Source: Caldatribacterium sp051549785 (lineage in GTDB: Bacteria; Atribacterota; Atribacteria; Atribacterales; Caldatribacteriaceae). Taken from it: a stretch of 64,000 nucleotides of DNA. The stretch's first letter is position 1; each line of letters starts with the position of its first letter. The stretch lies in contig NZ_CP189974.1 in NCBI RefSeq assembly GCF_051549785.1, positions 992,001 to 1,056,000 of the forward strand, read 5' to 3'. This document shows, one piece after another, positions 47,709 to 56,301 of the stretch. The position numbers were made by a program, and so were the translations under genes. The notes under the pieces are model-generated. The model had not been told where the DNA came from and made no database searches. It saw only the letters and a list, made by a program, of their open reading frames with translations.

Positions 47709-48650
47709 GTGGCAGACTGGAGAAAGAAGCTGGCGAAAGCCTCGCTTGCTGACATCATGCACGCTGCGTTCGTGCACCGGATTCTTGTTCCCGCGTTTAA
47801 CGTTGCGTATCTCCCTATGGTTCCGGCGATTGTCGAGGCTCTGCGCCGTACCGAAACTTTTGCCCTTCTTGAGGTCTCCCGCCCCGATATCACCCGGTTT
47901 GGGGCTGAGAGTTTCCGGGCGGTGAAAGAGGCTTTCGACCGCTTTGGGGATCTCTCGCTCTCCCGACTCCACCAGGACCATGTGCCGGTGATTGACGAGG
48001 AAGGGCAACTCGTGGACTGGAGCTCCCTCATCGATGAGGCCTTGAGACTCGGGTACCACTCGGTGATGATCGACGGGTCACGCCTTCCCCTTAAGGAGAA
48101 CATCCGGGTGACCCGGGAGGTGGTTTCCCGGGCTCATGCTCTGGGGGTATGCGTTGAGGCGGAACTCGGGGCCGTTCTGGGGCATGAGTCAGGACCCCTG
48201 CCGCCGTACGAGGAGATTTTTGCAAGCGGCAAAGGCTTCACGAATCCGGAGGATGCGGGGAGGTTTGTGCAGGAAACGGGAGTCGACTGGCTCTCGGTGG
48301 CTATCGGCAACATCCACGGGGCAATAAGCGGAGTAGCAAAGGACCAGAAGAAGGTTGAAGCTCGTCTGAATATTGAGCACCTCAAAAAGGTTGTGGAGCG
48401 CACCGGCATCCCCCTTGTCCTCCACGGTGGTTCGGGAATCCGGAAAGAGTACGTCCTTGAGGCCATTCGCCACGGCATCACCAAAATCAACGTGGGCACC
48501 GAAATCCGCCAGGCCTATGAGCAGGCGCTGAGGGCCCACGGGGAGATAGAAGAGGCGAAGAAAGCGGTGACGGAGAAGGTCGAAGAGCTCATCGTAACGT
48601 ACTACGAGATTCAGGGTTCAGCCCGGAAGCTCGCAGAGTACGTAGAATAG
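47709..48650 (+). CDS. Class II fructose-bisphosphate aldolase-family enzyme
   Basis: The 313-residue TIM-barrel enzyme has the family's PAFNVAYLPMVPAIVEAL, the zinc-site LHQDHVPV with catalytic Asp/His, and VEAELGAVLGHE. DWLSVAIGNIHGA and VLHGGSGI with KINVGTEIRQAYEQAL also match. This subfamily includes tagatose- and ketose-bisphosphate aldolases, and the exact sugar is unknown. GTG 47709 was used; TTGCTT-17-TAAAGT upstream is a fair promoter. The OYE-type gene follows 14 bases later. Confidence 0.9.
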   Translation: MADWRKKLAKASLADIMHAAFVHRILVPAFNVAYLPMVPAIVEALRRTETFALLEVSRPDITRFGAESFRAVKEAFDRFGDLSLSRLHQDHVPVIDEEGQLVDWSSLIDEALRLGYHSVMIDGSRLPLKENIRVTREVVSRAHALGVCVEAELGAVLGHESGPLPPYEEIFASGKGFTNPEDAGRFVQETGVDWLSVAIGNIHGAISGVAKDQKKVEARLNIEHLKKVVERTGIPLVLHGGSGIRKEYVLEAIRHGITKINVGTEIRQAYEQALRAHGEIEEAKKAVTEKVEELIVTYYEIQGSARKLAEYVE

Positions 48651-48664
48651 AGAGGAGGGGGAAT

Positions 48665-50605
48665 GTGCAGTACCCACATCTTTTTGCACCGGGGAAAATC
48701 GGGAAGTGCAGCATACGGAACCGGGTCGTCATGCCTCCTATGGCGACGAACCTGGGGAGTGCCTTTGGTGAGGTGACCCCCGAGCTTCTGGCCTACTACA
48801 GGAGGCGGGCCCAGGGAGGAGTGGGGCTCGTTATTGTAGAGAATGCGCAGGTTGACATGTTCCAAGGCCGAAGCCTCACCGCGCAGATTGCCGTTGACAG
48901 TGACAAGTTCCTCCCGGGCCTTCGTGCTCTTGCCGAGGTTATCCATGCCGAGGGCACAAAGACCTTCCTCCAGATCCAGCACGGTGGACGGCAGTGTACA
49001 CCCTCGACGACGGATGGGTTGCAACCGGTTGCTCCATCTCCTGTGCCCTGCAAGTTCCTCGGGGTCATGCCTCGAGCGCTGACGAGAGAAGAAATTCAGG
49101 AGCTTGTGGAGAAATTCGCTCAGGCGGCGCTCCGAGCAAAGCTTGCCGGTTTTGACGGCGTTGAGGTTCATGCGGCCCACGGGTATCTCCTGAACGAGTT
49201 CCTCTCCCCGTACACGAACAAGCGGGATGATGAATACGGCGGAAGCTTTGAGAACCGCCTGCGGTTGCTCCTCGAAATCCTTGCGCGCATCCGGGAGCTC
49301 GTGGGGGAGGACTTCGTTGTTGGGGTTCGCCTAAGCGTTGAGGAATTCGTCCCCGGAGGGCTTGCCCTTGCGGAATCCCAGGAGATTGCTCGGGTGCTTG
49401 AAGCCAGCGGGGTGGACTATATCAGTGCAAGCTGTGGTATCTACGAATCGGTGAGCACCATCATCGAGCCCATGAACTTTGCAGAGGGCTGGAGGGCACA
49501 TCTTGCACGAGGGATAAAGGAGGTCGTTTCCTGCCCGGTCATCGCGGTGGGGGTTATTCGGCATCCTGAGGTTGCCGAGCGCATTCTTGCTGAAGGCCAT
49601 GCTGACTTTGTGGCCATCGGGCGAGGGCTCATCGCCGATCCGGACTGGGTGAAGAAAGCCGCTTGGGGGAGGGAACGAGAAATCAATCACTGTATCAGCT
49701 GCAATGTCGGTTGCATTGGGGAACTCTTTGCCAGCGGGAAGGTCCGCTGCGCGGTGAACCCCTGGGCTGGACGAGAACTCTTCTTTGATGAGCGAGCAAG
49801 GGCCCTGGAGAGAAAACGGGTGGTGGTCGTCGGTGGTGGGCCGGGGGGTATGACTGCAGCGCTTGTTGCCGCGCAGCGGGGACACGAAGTGCACCTTTTC
49901 GAAAGGGAGAAAGCTTTGGGAGGACAGCTCCGCTTTGCTGCCCGGGCTCCCCACAAGGAGAAACTCCTGTGGTTTGTGGAATACCTTGAGGAAATGCTTC
50001 CGAAAGCTGGGGTTTCGGTGTACCTCGGAAGTGAGGCGACTCCAGAAACAGTACTTGCCCTCGAGCCTCAGGCCGTTATTGTAGCGAGTGGAGGTACTCC
50101 TGTTATTCCTGAGTTCTCCGCTCTTGATCCTTCCTTTGCCTGCACGGCCTGGGATGTTCTGCGGGGAAGTGTGGTGCTTGAAGAAAAAGATGTCGTTGTC
50201 GTGGGTGGAGGAGTTGTGGGGTGTGAGGTTGCCCTTTTCCTTGCCGAGCGGGGCAACAGGGTTACCCTTGTAGAGATGCTCCCCCACCTTGCTGTGGATG
50301 CAGAGGTCATCACAAGAATTGAGCTTTTGAAGGCCCTGAGTGCTTCAAGCGTCCGTGTCATGACGAGTACCCGGTGCATGGACGTCGAAGGGCGGAGGAT
50401 CGTGTACCTGTGTGACGCCGATCCGAAAACTTCAGAACTCCATCCAGAGTACATCGTTTTTGCCCTGGGAACGCGACCCAATCGAGGGCTCTTCGACGAG
50501 CTCTCCGGGAAGATTCAGGAGCTCTTCCTCATCGGTGATGCTCGGGAACCTCGGAAAATCTTCCACGCAGTCTACGAGGGGGCCCTGGCGGCAACTCAAG
50601 TGTAG
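48665..50605 (+). CDS. 2,4-dienoyl-CoA reductase / Old Yellow Enzyme-type flavoprotein with Fe-S
   Basis: The 646-residue protein has a TIM barrel with FMN (residues ~1-340; APGKIGKCSIRNRVVMPPM, QHGGRQ, GFDGVEVHAAHGYLLNEF). A four-Cys [4Fe-4S] motif follows (CISCNVGCIGELF then VRCAVN), then an FAD/NAD(P) domain (VVVVGGGPGGMTAAL and VVGGGVVGCEVAL). This architecture belongs to FadH-like enoate reductases, which reduce C=C bonds of enoyl compounds in anaerobes. GTG 48665 follows GAGAGGAGGGGG. The radical SAM gene follows immediately. Confidence 0.94.
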   Translation: MQYPHLFAPGKIGKCSIRNRVVMPPMATNLGSAFGEVTPELLAYYRRRAQGGVGLVIVENAQVDMFQGRSLTAQIAVDSDKFLPGLRALAEVIHAEGTKTFLQIQHGGRQCTPSTTDGLQPVAPSPVPCKFLGVMPRALTREEIQELVEKFAQAALRAKLAGFDGVEVHAAHGYLLNEFLSPYTNKRDDEYGGSFENRLRLLLEILARIRELVGEDFVVGVRLSVEEFVPGGLALAESQEIARVLEASGVDYISASCGIYESVSTIIEPMNFAEGWRAHLARGIKEVVSCPVIAVGVIRHPEVAERILAEGHADFVAIGRGLIADPDWVKKAAWGREREINHCISCNVGCIGELFASGKVRCAVNPWAGRELFFDERARALERKRVVVVGGGPGGMTAALVAAQRGHEVHLFEREKALGGQLRFAARAPHKEKLLWFVEYLEEMLPKAGVSVYLGSEATPETVLALEPQAVIVASGGTPVIPEFSALDPSFACTAWDVLRGSVVLEEKDVVVVGGGVVGCEVALFLAERGNRVTLVEMLPHLAVDAEVITRIELLKALSASSVRVMTSTRCMDVEGRRIVYLCDADPKTSELHPEYIVFALGTRPNRGLFDELSGKIQELFLIGDAREPRKIFHAVYEGALAATQV

Positions 50606-51919
50606 ATGGCACACGTTCTCCTTATTAATCCCTGGGCGTACGATTTCACCGCTTTTGACCTGTGGAGCAAGCCCCTGGGACTTCTGTACCTGGGGGCACA
50701 CCTCAGAAGCAAAGGCTTCAGGGTAACGCTCCTTGACTGCCTGGACCGGGGAGACCCGGATTCCTGTGCACCGAAAAACGAAGGGCCGCGGAAACTCAGG
50801 GAGGCAGGGTGTGGAGGGTACTTCAAGGAAATTCTCCCGAAGCCCTGCTTTTTCTCTGTCATTCCCCGGTACTTCAAGCGCTTCGGGATGCCCAGGGAGA
50901 AGGTTCTCGTTCGTCTCCGAAACCTCGACCCCCCGGATGTGGTTTTGGTGACCTGCAGTTTCACCTACTGGTACCCGGGTGCTTCGGTTGTTGCGGATAT
51001 CCTCCGGCGCACGTTCCCCAGGGCATTCCTCGTCCTTGGAGGTGTGTACCCGACACTCTGCCCGGATCACGCAAAACGTCTTGGATTCGATGTCGTGGTT
51101 TCTGCGGCCGACCCTCTGAGTGTCTCCAGGCACCTTGAGGGACTTTTGGGCACAAGCCTCGGCATCCGGACGTACGAGGATTTCTTTGCTGTACCACCGG
51201 CTTTTGAGCTCTACCCGAGGCTTTCCTACGGGGTTGTCCTCTCTTCCCTTGGGTGCCCCTTTTCCTGCACGTATTGCGCTTCCCGAATCCTTGCTCCGTC
51301 GTTTTTCCAGCGCCCTCCGCAGGATGTAGCTGAGGAAATCCGCTACCTTTTCGAGCGCTTCGGTGTTCGCCACATTGCGTTTTACGATGACGCCCTTCTT
51401 TTCCGGGCAGAATCTCACTTTCTTCCCCTGGCAGAGTACCTTGTGCGCTACAATCTCCCGGTGTCCTTCCATCTCCCCAACGGGCTTCATGCCCGGTATG
51501 TGACCAGGGAGGTTGCCGGTTTCCTCAGGAGGGCAAACTTTTCCACCATCCGGTTGAGTCTTGAAACTGCTGTGTCTCCCCGGCAAAAGCAGAGTGGTGG
51601 AAAGGTCACTAACGAACTCTTTGAAGAAGCAGTACACGCTCTGCAGGAGGCTGGGTTTTCTCCCCAGGACATCGAAGTGTACCTGCTTTTCGGCTGGCCA
51701 GTGGAAGAAGCAAATGAGGTCATGACCTCGGTTTTGTATGTACGAAGTCTTGGTCTTGTGCCCCGCCTCGCCCTCTATGCCCCAACACCGGGAACAAAAG
51801 ACTACGAGACTTTCTTTTCCCATGAAGAGGAACCTCTCTGGCACAACAAAATCGCCTTTCTCTATCGGCGTGGGTGGAGCAAGCTCTATGAAAAGTTGCA
51901 GGGGAAGGGGAAGTGTTAG
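50606..51919 (+). CDS. B12-binding radical SAM protein
   Basis: The 437-residue protein has an N-terminal Rossmann-like segment resembling cobalamin-binding domains (HVLLINPWAYDF, LGGVYPTLCPDHA). The radical SAM core follows with SSLGCPFSCTYCASR, the CxxxCxxC that binds the [4Fe-4S]/SAM cluster, then YDDALLFRAESHFLPLA and IRLSLETA. Such enzymes methylate or rearrange small molecules and are common in specialised pathways. It starts at the first base after the OYE-type stop, so it is translationally coupled. A cobalamin supply is consistent with the cbiMNQ locus elsewhere in the window. Confidence 0.9.
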   Translation: MAHVLLINPWAYDFTAFDLWSKPLGLLYLGAHLRSKGFRVTLLDCLDRGDPDSCAPKNEGPRKLREAGCGGYFKEILPKPCFFSVIPRYFKRFGMPREKVLVRLRNLDPPDVVLVTCSFTYWYPGASVVADILRRTFPRAFLVLGGVYPTLCPDHAKRLGFDVVVSAADPLSVSRHLEGLLGTSLGIRTYEDFFAVPPAFELYPRLSYGVVLSSLGCPFSCTYCASRILAPSFFQRPPQDVAEEIRYLFERFGVRHIAFYDDALLFRAESHFLPLAEYLVRYNLPVSFHLPNGLHARYVTREVAGFLRRANFSTIRLSLETAVSPRQKQSGGKVTNELFEEAVHALQEAGFSPQDIEVYLLFGWPVEEANEVMTSVLYVRSLGLVPRLALYAPTPGTKDYETFFSHEEEPLWHNKIAFLYRRGWSKLYEKLQGKGKC

Positions 51920-51944
51920 ATAATGGTTGTGGAGGTGTGGCAAC

Positions 51945-52580
51945 ATGGAAGTGAGGTGGTTTGGGCATTCGTTCTTCCTTGTGACCACCGAGAAAGGGAA
52001 GAAACTCGCCTTTGACCCCTTTGATCAGAGCGTGGGGTATCCGCTCCCTGAAGTCGAAGCCGATATAGTCCTGGTGAGCCATGAGCATTTCGACCACAAT
52101 AACGTCGCCCTGGTTCGGGGATACCAGGAGGTCATTCGTCAGCCCGGGGAGTACAGAAGAGGCGATATACGAATCCAGGTTTTTTCCACCTTCCACGATG
52201 AGGAAGAGGGGAAAAAGCGGGGGAGGAATAACGTCTTCCGGGTTGAGGTTGACGAGATGGTCCTCATGCATGTGGGGGATCTTGGCACGATTCCCCGAGA
52301 TGAGGAGCTCCAGGCCTGGAAGCCGGTGCATCTCCTCTTTGTTCCTGTTGGGGGTGTTTACACTATCGACGCTCGAGGAGCCCAGGAACTCGTGGGCAAA
52401 CTCTCCCCGTCCATCACGGTCCCCATGCATTACAAAACGCGATTTCTCTCCTTCAGCCTGAATCCGGTAGAGCATTTCCTGAAGCCCTTTGAACGGGTGA
52501 AGTTTCTGAGAAGCTCGACCTTCACGGTGGCGGCGAAAAGTCTCCCGTCACTTCCTGAGGTGTGGGTTCTCGAGATCTGA
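51945..52580 (+). CDS. Metallo-beta-lactamase-fold hydrolase (UlaG-like)
   Basis: The 211-residue protein has the metal motif VLVSHEHFDHNN. Other metal-site residues lie in FSTFHDEEEG, LMHVGDLG and VPMHYKTRF, in the arrangement of the UlaG/L-ascorbate-6-P lactonase-like branch of the fold. ATG 51945 follows GGAGGTGTGGC. It may complete a small pathway with the three genes before it. The next gene has its own promoter. Confidence 0.9.
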   Translation: MEVRWFGHSFFLVTTEKGKKLAFDPFDQSVGYPLPEVEADIVLVSHEHFDHNNVALVRGYQEVIRQPGEYRRGDIRIQVFSTFHDEEEGKKRGRNNVFRVEVDEMVLMHVGDLGTIPRDEELQAWKPVHLLFVPVGGVYTIDARGAQELVGKLSPSITVPMHYKTRFLSFSLNPVEHFLKPFERVKFLRSSTFTVAAKSLPSLPEVWVLEI

Positions 52581-52589
52581 GAAGTGTGG

Positions 52590-52640
52590 TATAATTCAAG
52601 TCCTATGGAGGAGGGGGAGCATCTGCTCCCCTTTCTCTTT
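52590..52640 (+). promoter_or_regulatory. Hydrogenase-operon promoter and attenuator-like hairpin
   Basis: TATAAT at 52590-52595 is followed by a perfect GGGGAGCA-TC-TGCTCCCC hairpin (52614-52631) and a pyrimidine run (TTTCTCTTTCTT). It looks like a terminator placed in the leader, before the ribosome site AAGGAG at 52648-52653. This could be a redox- or metabolite-dependent attenuator. Confidence 0.5.
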
Positions 52641-52660
52641 CTTCGGCAAGGAGCGTGAAA

Positions 52661-52933
52661 ATGGTCACGATATCTGTCTGCGTGGGGAGTTCCTGCCACT
52701 TGAAAGGGGCGTACGACATCATCCACCAGTGTGAGCGTCTCATTGAGGAGCTTGGTCTCAAGTCCCAGGTGGAACTTCGAGGAACGTTCTGCCTTGGACG
52801 ATGCACGGAGGACGGTGTCACGGTGGTTGTGGACGACGAAATCCTGAGCGGGGTTTCTCCGGAGAACTTTCGGGAAATTTTCGAGAGCAAGGTTCTCCCC
52901 CGAATCCGGGAGGGTTCCCGTGAGCGTCATTAG
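52661..52933 (+). CDS. Thioredoxin-like [2Fe-2S] ferredoxin, hydrogenase-associated
   Basis: The 90-residue protein carries CVGSSCHLKGAYDI and later FCLGRCTEDGVTV. Four Cys hold a [2Fe-2S] cluster in a thioredoxin-like fold, as in HndA/NuoE-type small subunits. It is nearly superimposable in pattern on the C-terminal domain of the HydA at 58201. ATG 52661 (seven bases after AAGGAG) was preferred to GTG 52655. It overlaps the sensory hydrogenase gene by 14 bases and is probably its electron partner. Confidence 0.9.
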   Translation: MVTISVCVGSSCHLKGAYDIIHQCERLIEELGLKSQVELRGTFCLGRCTEDGVTVVVDDEILSGVSPENFREIFESKVLPRIREGSRERH

Positions 52934-54629
52934 TACGATCCGCACGAGCTGTCGGGATTGCTACAAGTGCATCCGTCACTGTCCGGTGAAAGCCATCCGC
53001 ATAAGCTCGGGGCATGCGGAAGTGGTGGATGAGCGATGCGTGAAGGATGGCCGGTGTGTGCTTGTGTGCCCTCAGAAAGCCAAAAAAGTGCGTTCTGACC
53101 TGGAGGATGCCAAAGCTTTGCTGGAAAAAGGAGGACGAGTTGTGGCCAGTATCGCTCCCTCTTTCGTTGCGGCTTTTCCCGAAGCCACGCCAGGTCAGGT
53201 TGTCCAGGGGCTGAAGATGCTGGGATTTTCGGAAGTTCGAGAGACCGCAGAGGGTGCTGAGTGGGTGGCAAAAGAACACGCTCTGCTTCTTGCAGAAGGG
53301 CGCACCAATGTGATCTCGAGTTCCTGTCCGGCGGTGAACTTCCTCATCACCCGGTACTTCCCAGAGTACACTGAACACCTCGCTCCGGTGGTTTCTCCCA
53401 TGGTGGCGCACGGTCGAATCCTCAAAAAGGAAGAGCCTCACACCCGGGTGGTGTTCATCGGTCCCTGCATCGCCAAGAAGGCCGAGGTTGAGGAGGAAGG
53501 GGTCCGAGGGGATGTGGATGTGGTGCTCACCTTTGAGGAGCTTCGGGAGTGGTTCCGGGAGGCTCGCCTCGAGCTCGCAGCTCTCCCTGAAGCACCATTT
53601 TCCCGGAGACGAGTCCGGTGGGCCCGGGCCTTTCCTCTTGAAGGAGGTCTCTTACAGAGTGCCTCCCTCGAGGTGCACCTTCTTTCCCGAAACGTTGTGA
53701 CCATTACGGGAATTGACCGGTGCAGGGAATTCCTGGAGAGCTTTTCCCCAAAGCGTTGCAAGTTTCACATCATTGAGATGATGTCCTGCGAGGGCGGGTG
53801 CATCGATGGGCCGGTGCTCTCTTCCTCCCTTTCTCTCTATGAACGGCGGGAGCGGGTGCTCCTCTACACCGAGGAATCCTTAGCGCCTGAAGAGTCCCCG
53901 GTGTGCGCTGATCCACCGAGTTTCCGGCGAACCTTTGTTCCGGCTCCGGTGCCCAGTCCTGAGGTTCCGGAGGAAGAGCTCCAGAAGATCCTCGCCCTCA
54001 CCGGAAAGTTCACCCCTCAGGACGAATTGAACTGCGGTGCCTGTGGATACGATACCTGCCGGGAAAAGGCAAAGGCCGTGTACCAGGGGATGGCTGAAGC
54101 GGAAATGTGCATCCCCTTCATGCGAATGCGGGCAGAGTCTTTCTCGAGTTTCCTCATGACCGTGACCCCCAATGGCATTGTCCTCGTGGATGAGGACCTT
54201 CGGATTGTGGAGATGAACCCCGCTCTGCGGCGAATGCTTGGGCTTGCGGGGAAACTGGTGATCGGGAAGAGAATTGACGAGTTTCTCGATCCTTCGCCCT
54301 TTGTGGAGGTTCTGCGAACGAAAAAGGCCACAACCTGTGAAGTGACCTATCCCCAGTACCATAACCTCTTTGTGCGGCTTTCGGTCTTTTTCCTGGAGAA
54401 GTCACGCCTCCTCATGGGCATTTTTGTAGACCTCACGAAGGAGAAAGAACAGGAAGCCATGATGGCTACCATCCGGGAGAAAACCATCGAGAAGGCCCAG
54501 CAGGTCATCGCCAACCAGATGCGGGTGGCTCAGGAGATCGCCAGTCTCCTTGGGGAAACGACAGCGGAAACCAAGGTTCTTTTGAACAAGCTCATGCGCA
54601 TCCTCCGGGGAGAGACGCTGGAAGAATGA
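52920..54629 (+). CDS. Sensory [FeFe] hydrogenase with Fe-S and PAS domains (HydS-like)
   Basis: The 569-residue protein starts with two [4Fe-4S] motifs (CRDCYKCIRHCP, then CVKDGRCVLVCPQ). The H-cluster domain follows: motif L1 ISSSCPAVNF, L2 IGPCIAKKAE, L3 MMSCEGGCIDGP. In L1 the proton-relay cysteine of catalytic hydrogenases (TSCCP) is Ser. A CGACGYDTC Fe-S segment and a PAS domain (ITPNG-type VTPNGIVLVDEDLRIVEM) lie at the C-terminus. These are the marks of putative H2/redox sensors. It overlaps the phosphatase gene by four bases. Confidence 0.93.
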   Translation: MSVISTIRTSCRDCYKCIRHCPVKAIRISSGHAEVVDERCVKDGRCVLVCPQKAKKVRSDLEDAKALLEKGGRVVASIAPSFVAAFPEATPGQVVQGLKMLGFSEVRETAEGAEWVAKEHALLLAEGRTNVISSSCPAVNFLITRYFPEYTEHLAPVVSPMVAHGRILKKEEPHTRVVFIGPCIAKKAEVEEEGVRGDVDVVLTFEELREWFREARLELAALPEAPFSRRRVRWARAFPLEGGLLQSASLEVHLLSRNVVTITGIDRCREFLESFSPKRCKFHIIEMMSCEGGCIDGPVLSSSLSLYERRERVLLYTEESLAPEESPVCADPPSFRRTFVPAPVPSPEVPEEELQKILALTGKFTPQDELNCGACGYDTCREKAKAVYQGMAEAEMCIPFMRMRAESFSSFLMTVTPNGIVLVDEDLRIVEMNPALRRMLGLAGKLVIGKRIDEFLDPSPFVEVLRTKKATTCEVTYPQYHNLFVRLSVFFLEKSRLLMGIFVDLTKEKEQEAMMATIREKTIEKAQQVIANQMRVAQEIASLLGETTAETKVLLNKLMRILRGETLEE

Positions 54630-55780
54630 GAGACCTTTTTGTTGAAATTGCCTGTGCCCAGGTGGCGAAATGGGGCGAGGAACTCTGTGGGGACAGCGTG
54701 TGCTACGAGAAGGACGGCAACATGACTGTCCTTGCCTGGTCCGATGGTCTGGGGAGTGGGGTGAAGGCGAATATCCTTTCCACCCTCACTTCCCGGATTA
54801 TCGTTTCGATGCTCCGACGGAACTCTTCCCTTGAGGATGTGGTGGGAACGCTGGCCGAGACACTCCCGGTGTGCCGGGTGCGGAAAATCGCGTACAGCAC
54901 CTTTTCGGTGGTGCAGATTTTCCCCGATGGGGAAGCGTACATCGCGGAGTTTGACAACCCTCCGCTTTTCTGGATCCGGAACGGAAGGGTCATGTACCTT
55001 GAACGACGGAGGCGGGAAATCGGAAAAAGGGTTATCCTGGAGGCCAACATACGCCTCCAGCGGAACGACTGGATCGTGGGTGTCACCGATGGAGTGGTGC
55101 ACGCCGGCATTGGTGGACTCTGGAACCTGGGGTGGAGGTGGGAGAAAATCGCCTCGTTCCTTGAAAGCACGGTGAACGAACACATGGATGCGGCGACACT
55201 GGCCTTGCGCATCATTGAGACCACAAAGAAGCTCTACCAGGGAAGGCCTGGGGATGATGCTACCTGTGTGGTGGCAAAAATCCGCCTTCCCCGGCGCCTG
55301 ATTCTCTGGGCAGGACCACCAGAAGACCCAGCAAAAGACGAAGAGGTGGTGCGTCGCGTGCTCTCTTTCCCAGGGAAGAAGGCGGTGTGCGGGGGAACAA
55401 CAGGGAATATTCTAGCCCGGTTTCTGGGGAGAGAAATCCGGGTGGATCTTGCATCCCTGCGGGAAGACGTACCCCCCGTGGGGATTCTTGAGGGTGTGGA
55501 CCTTGTGACCGAAGGGGTGCTCACCCTTTCTCTGGTTCTCCGGCGTCTGCGCCAGGGGGTGAGAGAAGAGGACGTACGATATGAAAAAGATGGTGCAAGC
55601 CGGCTTCTTGCGCTCCTTTTTGAGGCCGATGAGGTCACCATTATCGGCGGGCGGGCGATTAATCCTGCACATCAAAATCCCAGGCTCTCAGGGGAGTTGT
55701 CCCTCAAGGCCAGGATTCTTGAGGAGATTGCCGAGGAGCTGCGCAGGCGTGAAAAGATGGTGCACCTTGAGTACTGTTAG
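54626..55780 (+). CDS. PP2C/SpoIIE-type serine phosphatase, hydrogenase-associated
   Basis: The 384-residue protein has PP2C-type metal motifs WSDGLGSGVKAN (residues ~35-46) and GRPGDDATCVVA, with GVTDGVVHAG between. It is N-terminally similar to SpoIIE phosphatases. The ~150-residue C-terminal part (PRRLILWAGPPEDPAKDEE, then KKAVCGGTTGNILARFLG) is an extra domain that I do not recognise. Following the sensory hydrogenase with a four-base overlap, it likely converts the H2 or redox signal into dephosphorylation of a target elsewhere, as proposed for similar hydrogenase clusters. Confidence 0.87.
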   Translation: MRDLFVEIACAQVAKWGEELCGDSVCYEKDGNMTVLAWSDGLGSGVKANILSTLTSRIIVSMLRRNSSLEDVVGTLAETLPVCRVRKIAYSTFSVVQIFPDGEAYIAEFDNPPLFWIRNGRVMYLERRRREIGKRVILEANIRLQRNDWIVGVTDGVVHAGIGGLWNLGWRWEKIASFLESTVNEHMDAATLALRIIETTKKLYQGRPGDDATCVVAKIRLPRRLILWAGPPEDPAKDEEVVRRVLSFPGKKAVCGGTTGNILARFLGREIRVDLASLREDVPPVGILEGVDLVTEGVLTLSLVLRRLRQGVREEDVRYEKDGASRLLALLFEADEVTIIGGRAINPAHQNPRLSGELSLKARILEEIAEELRRREKMVHLEYC

Positions 55781-55794
55781 CGGAGGTGAGACCT

Positions 55795-56301
55795 ATGGAA
55801 AGGCTTGAACCAGAAGTTGCCCTGAGCCGAAGTTTCGAAAAGATCAACGCGATCCTCGAAAAACACGGCTATGACCCTACAAACCTCATTGCCATCCTCC
55901 AGGAAATCCAGGAGGAGTACCGGTACCTGCCGGAGGAAATTCTCACCTATGTGGCCACGGCCCTGCGGGTTTCCCCAGCGTACGTCTACGGGGTGGCCAC
56001 GTTCTATGCCCAGTTCTCGCTGAGACCGAAGGGGAAACACATCATCAGGGTCTGCGACGGCACGGCATGCCACGTGAAGGGTTCGGAAAAGGTCTTGAGG
56101 GCAGTGCGGGAATACCTGGGCCTTCGGGAAGGGGAGAATACCACTCCGGACCTCCTGTTCACCGTGGAAACAGTGGCTTGTATTGGAGCGTGCGCCTTGG
56201 CTCCGGTGATGGCTGTCGATAATGAAGTGTTTGGCCCTATGGATGAAGAGAAGGCACGACAGATCATCGAGGAGATTGAAAAGAGGAGTGAGGTCTCGTG
56301 A
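55795..56301 (+). CDS. hydC: HydC/NuoE-type [2Fe-2S] subunit
   Basis: The 168-residue protein has the NuoE fold: GVATFYAQFSLRPKGKHII, CDGTACHVKGSE and VACIGACALAPV, whose Cys hold the [2Fe-2S] cluster. It is the small subunit of the NADH-linked, electron-bifurcating hydrogenase. ATG 55795 follows GGAGGTGAG. It overlaps hydB by four bases (GTGA). Confidence 0.94.
   Translation: MERLEPEVALSRSFEKINAILEKHGYDPTNLIAILQEIQEEYRYLPEEILTYVATALRVSPAYVYGVATFYAQFSLRPKGKHIIRVCDGTACHVKGSEKVLRAVREYLGLREGENTTPDLLFTVETVACIGACALAPVMAVDNEVFGPMDEEKARQIIEEIEKRSEVS

Noticed and set aside
49331..50287. 318-codon antisense frame under the enoate reductase-type gene
   Set aside because: Mirror of conserved FAD and Fe-S motifs; no start signal.
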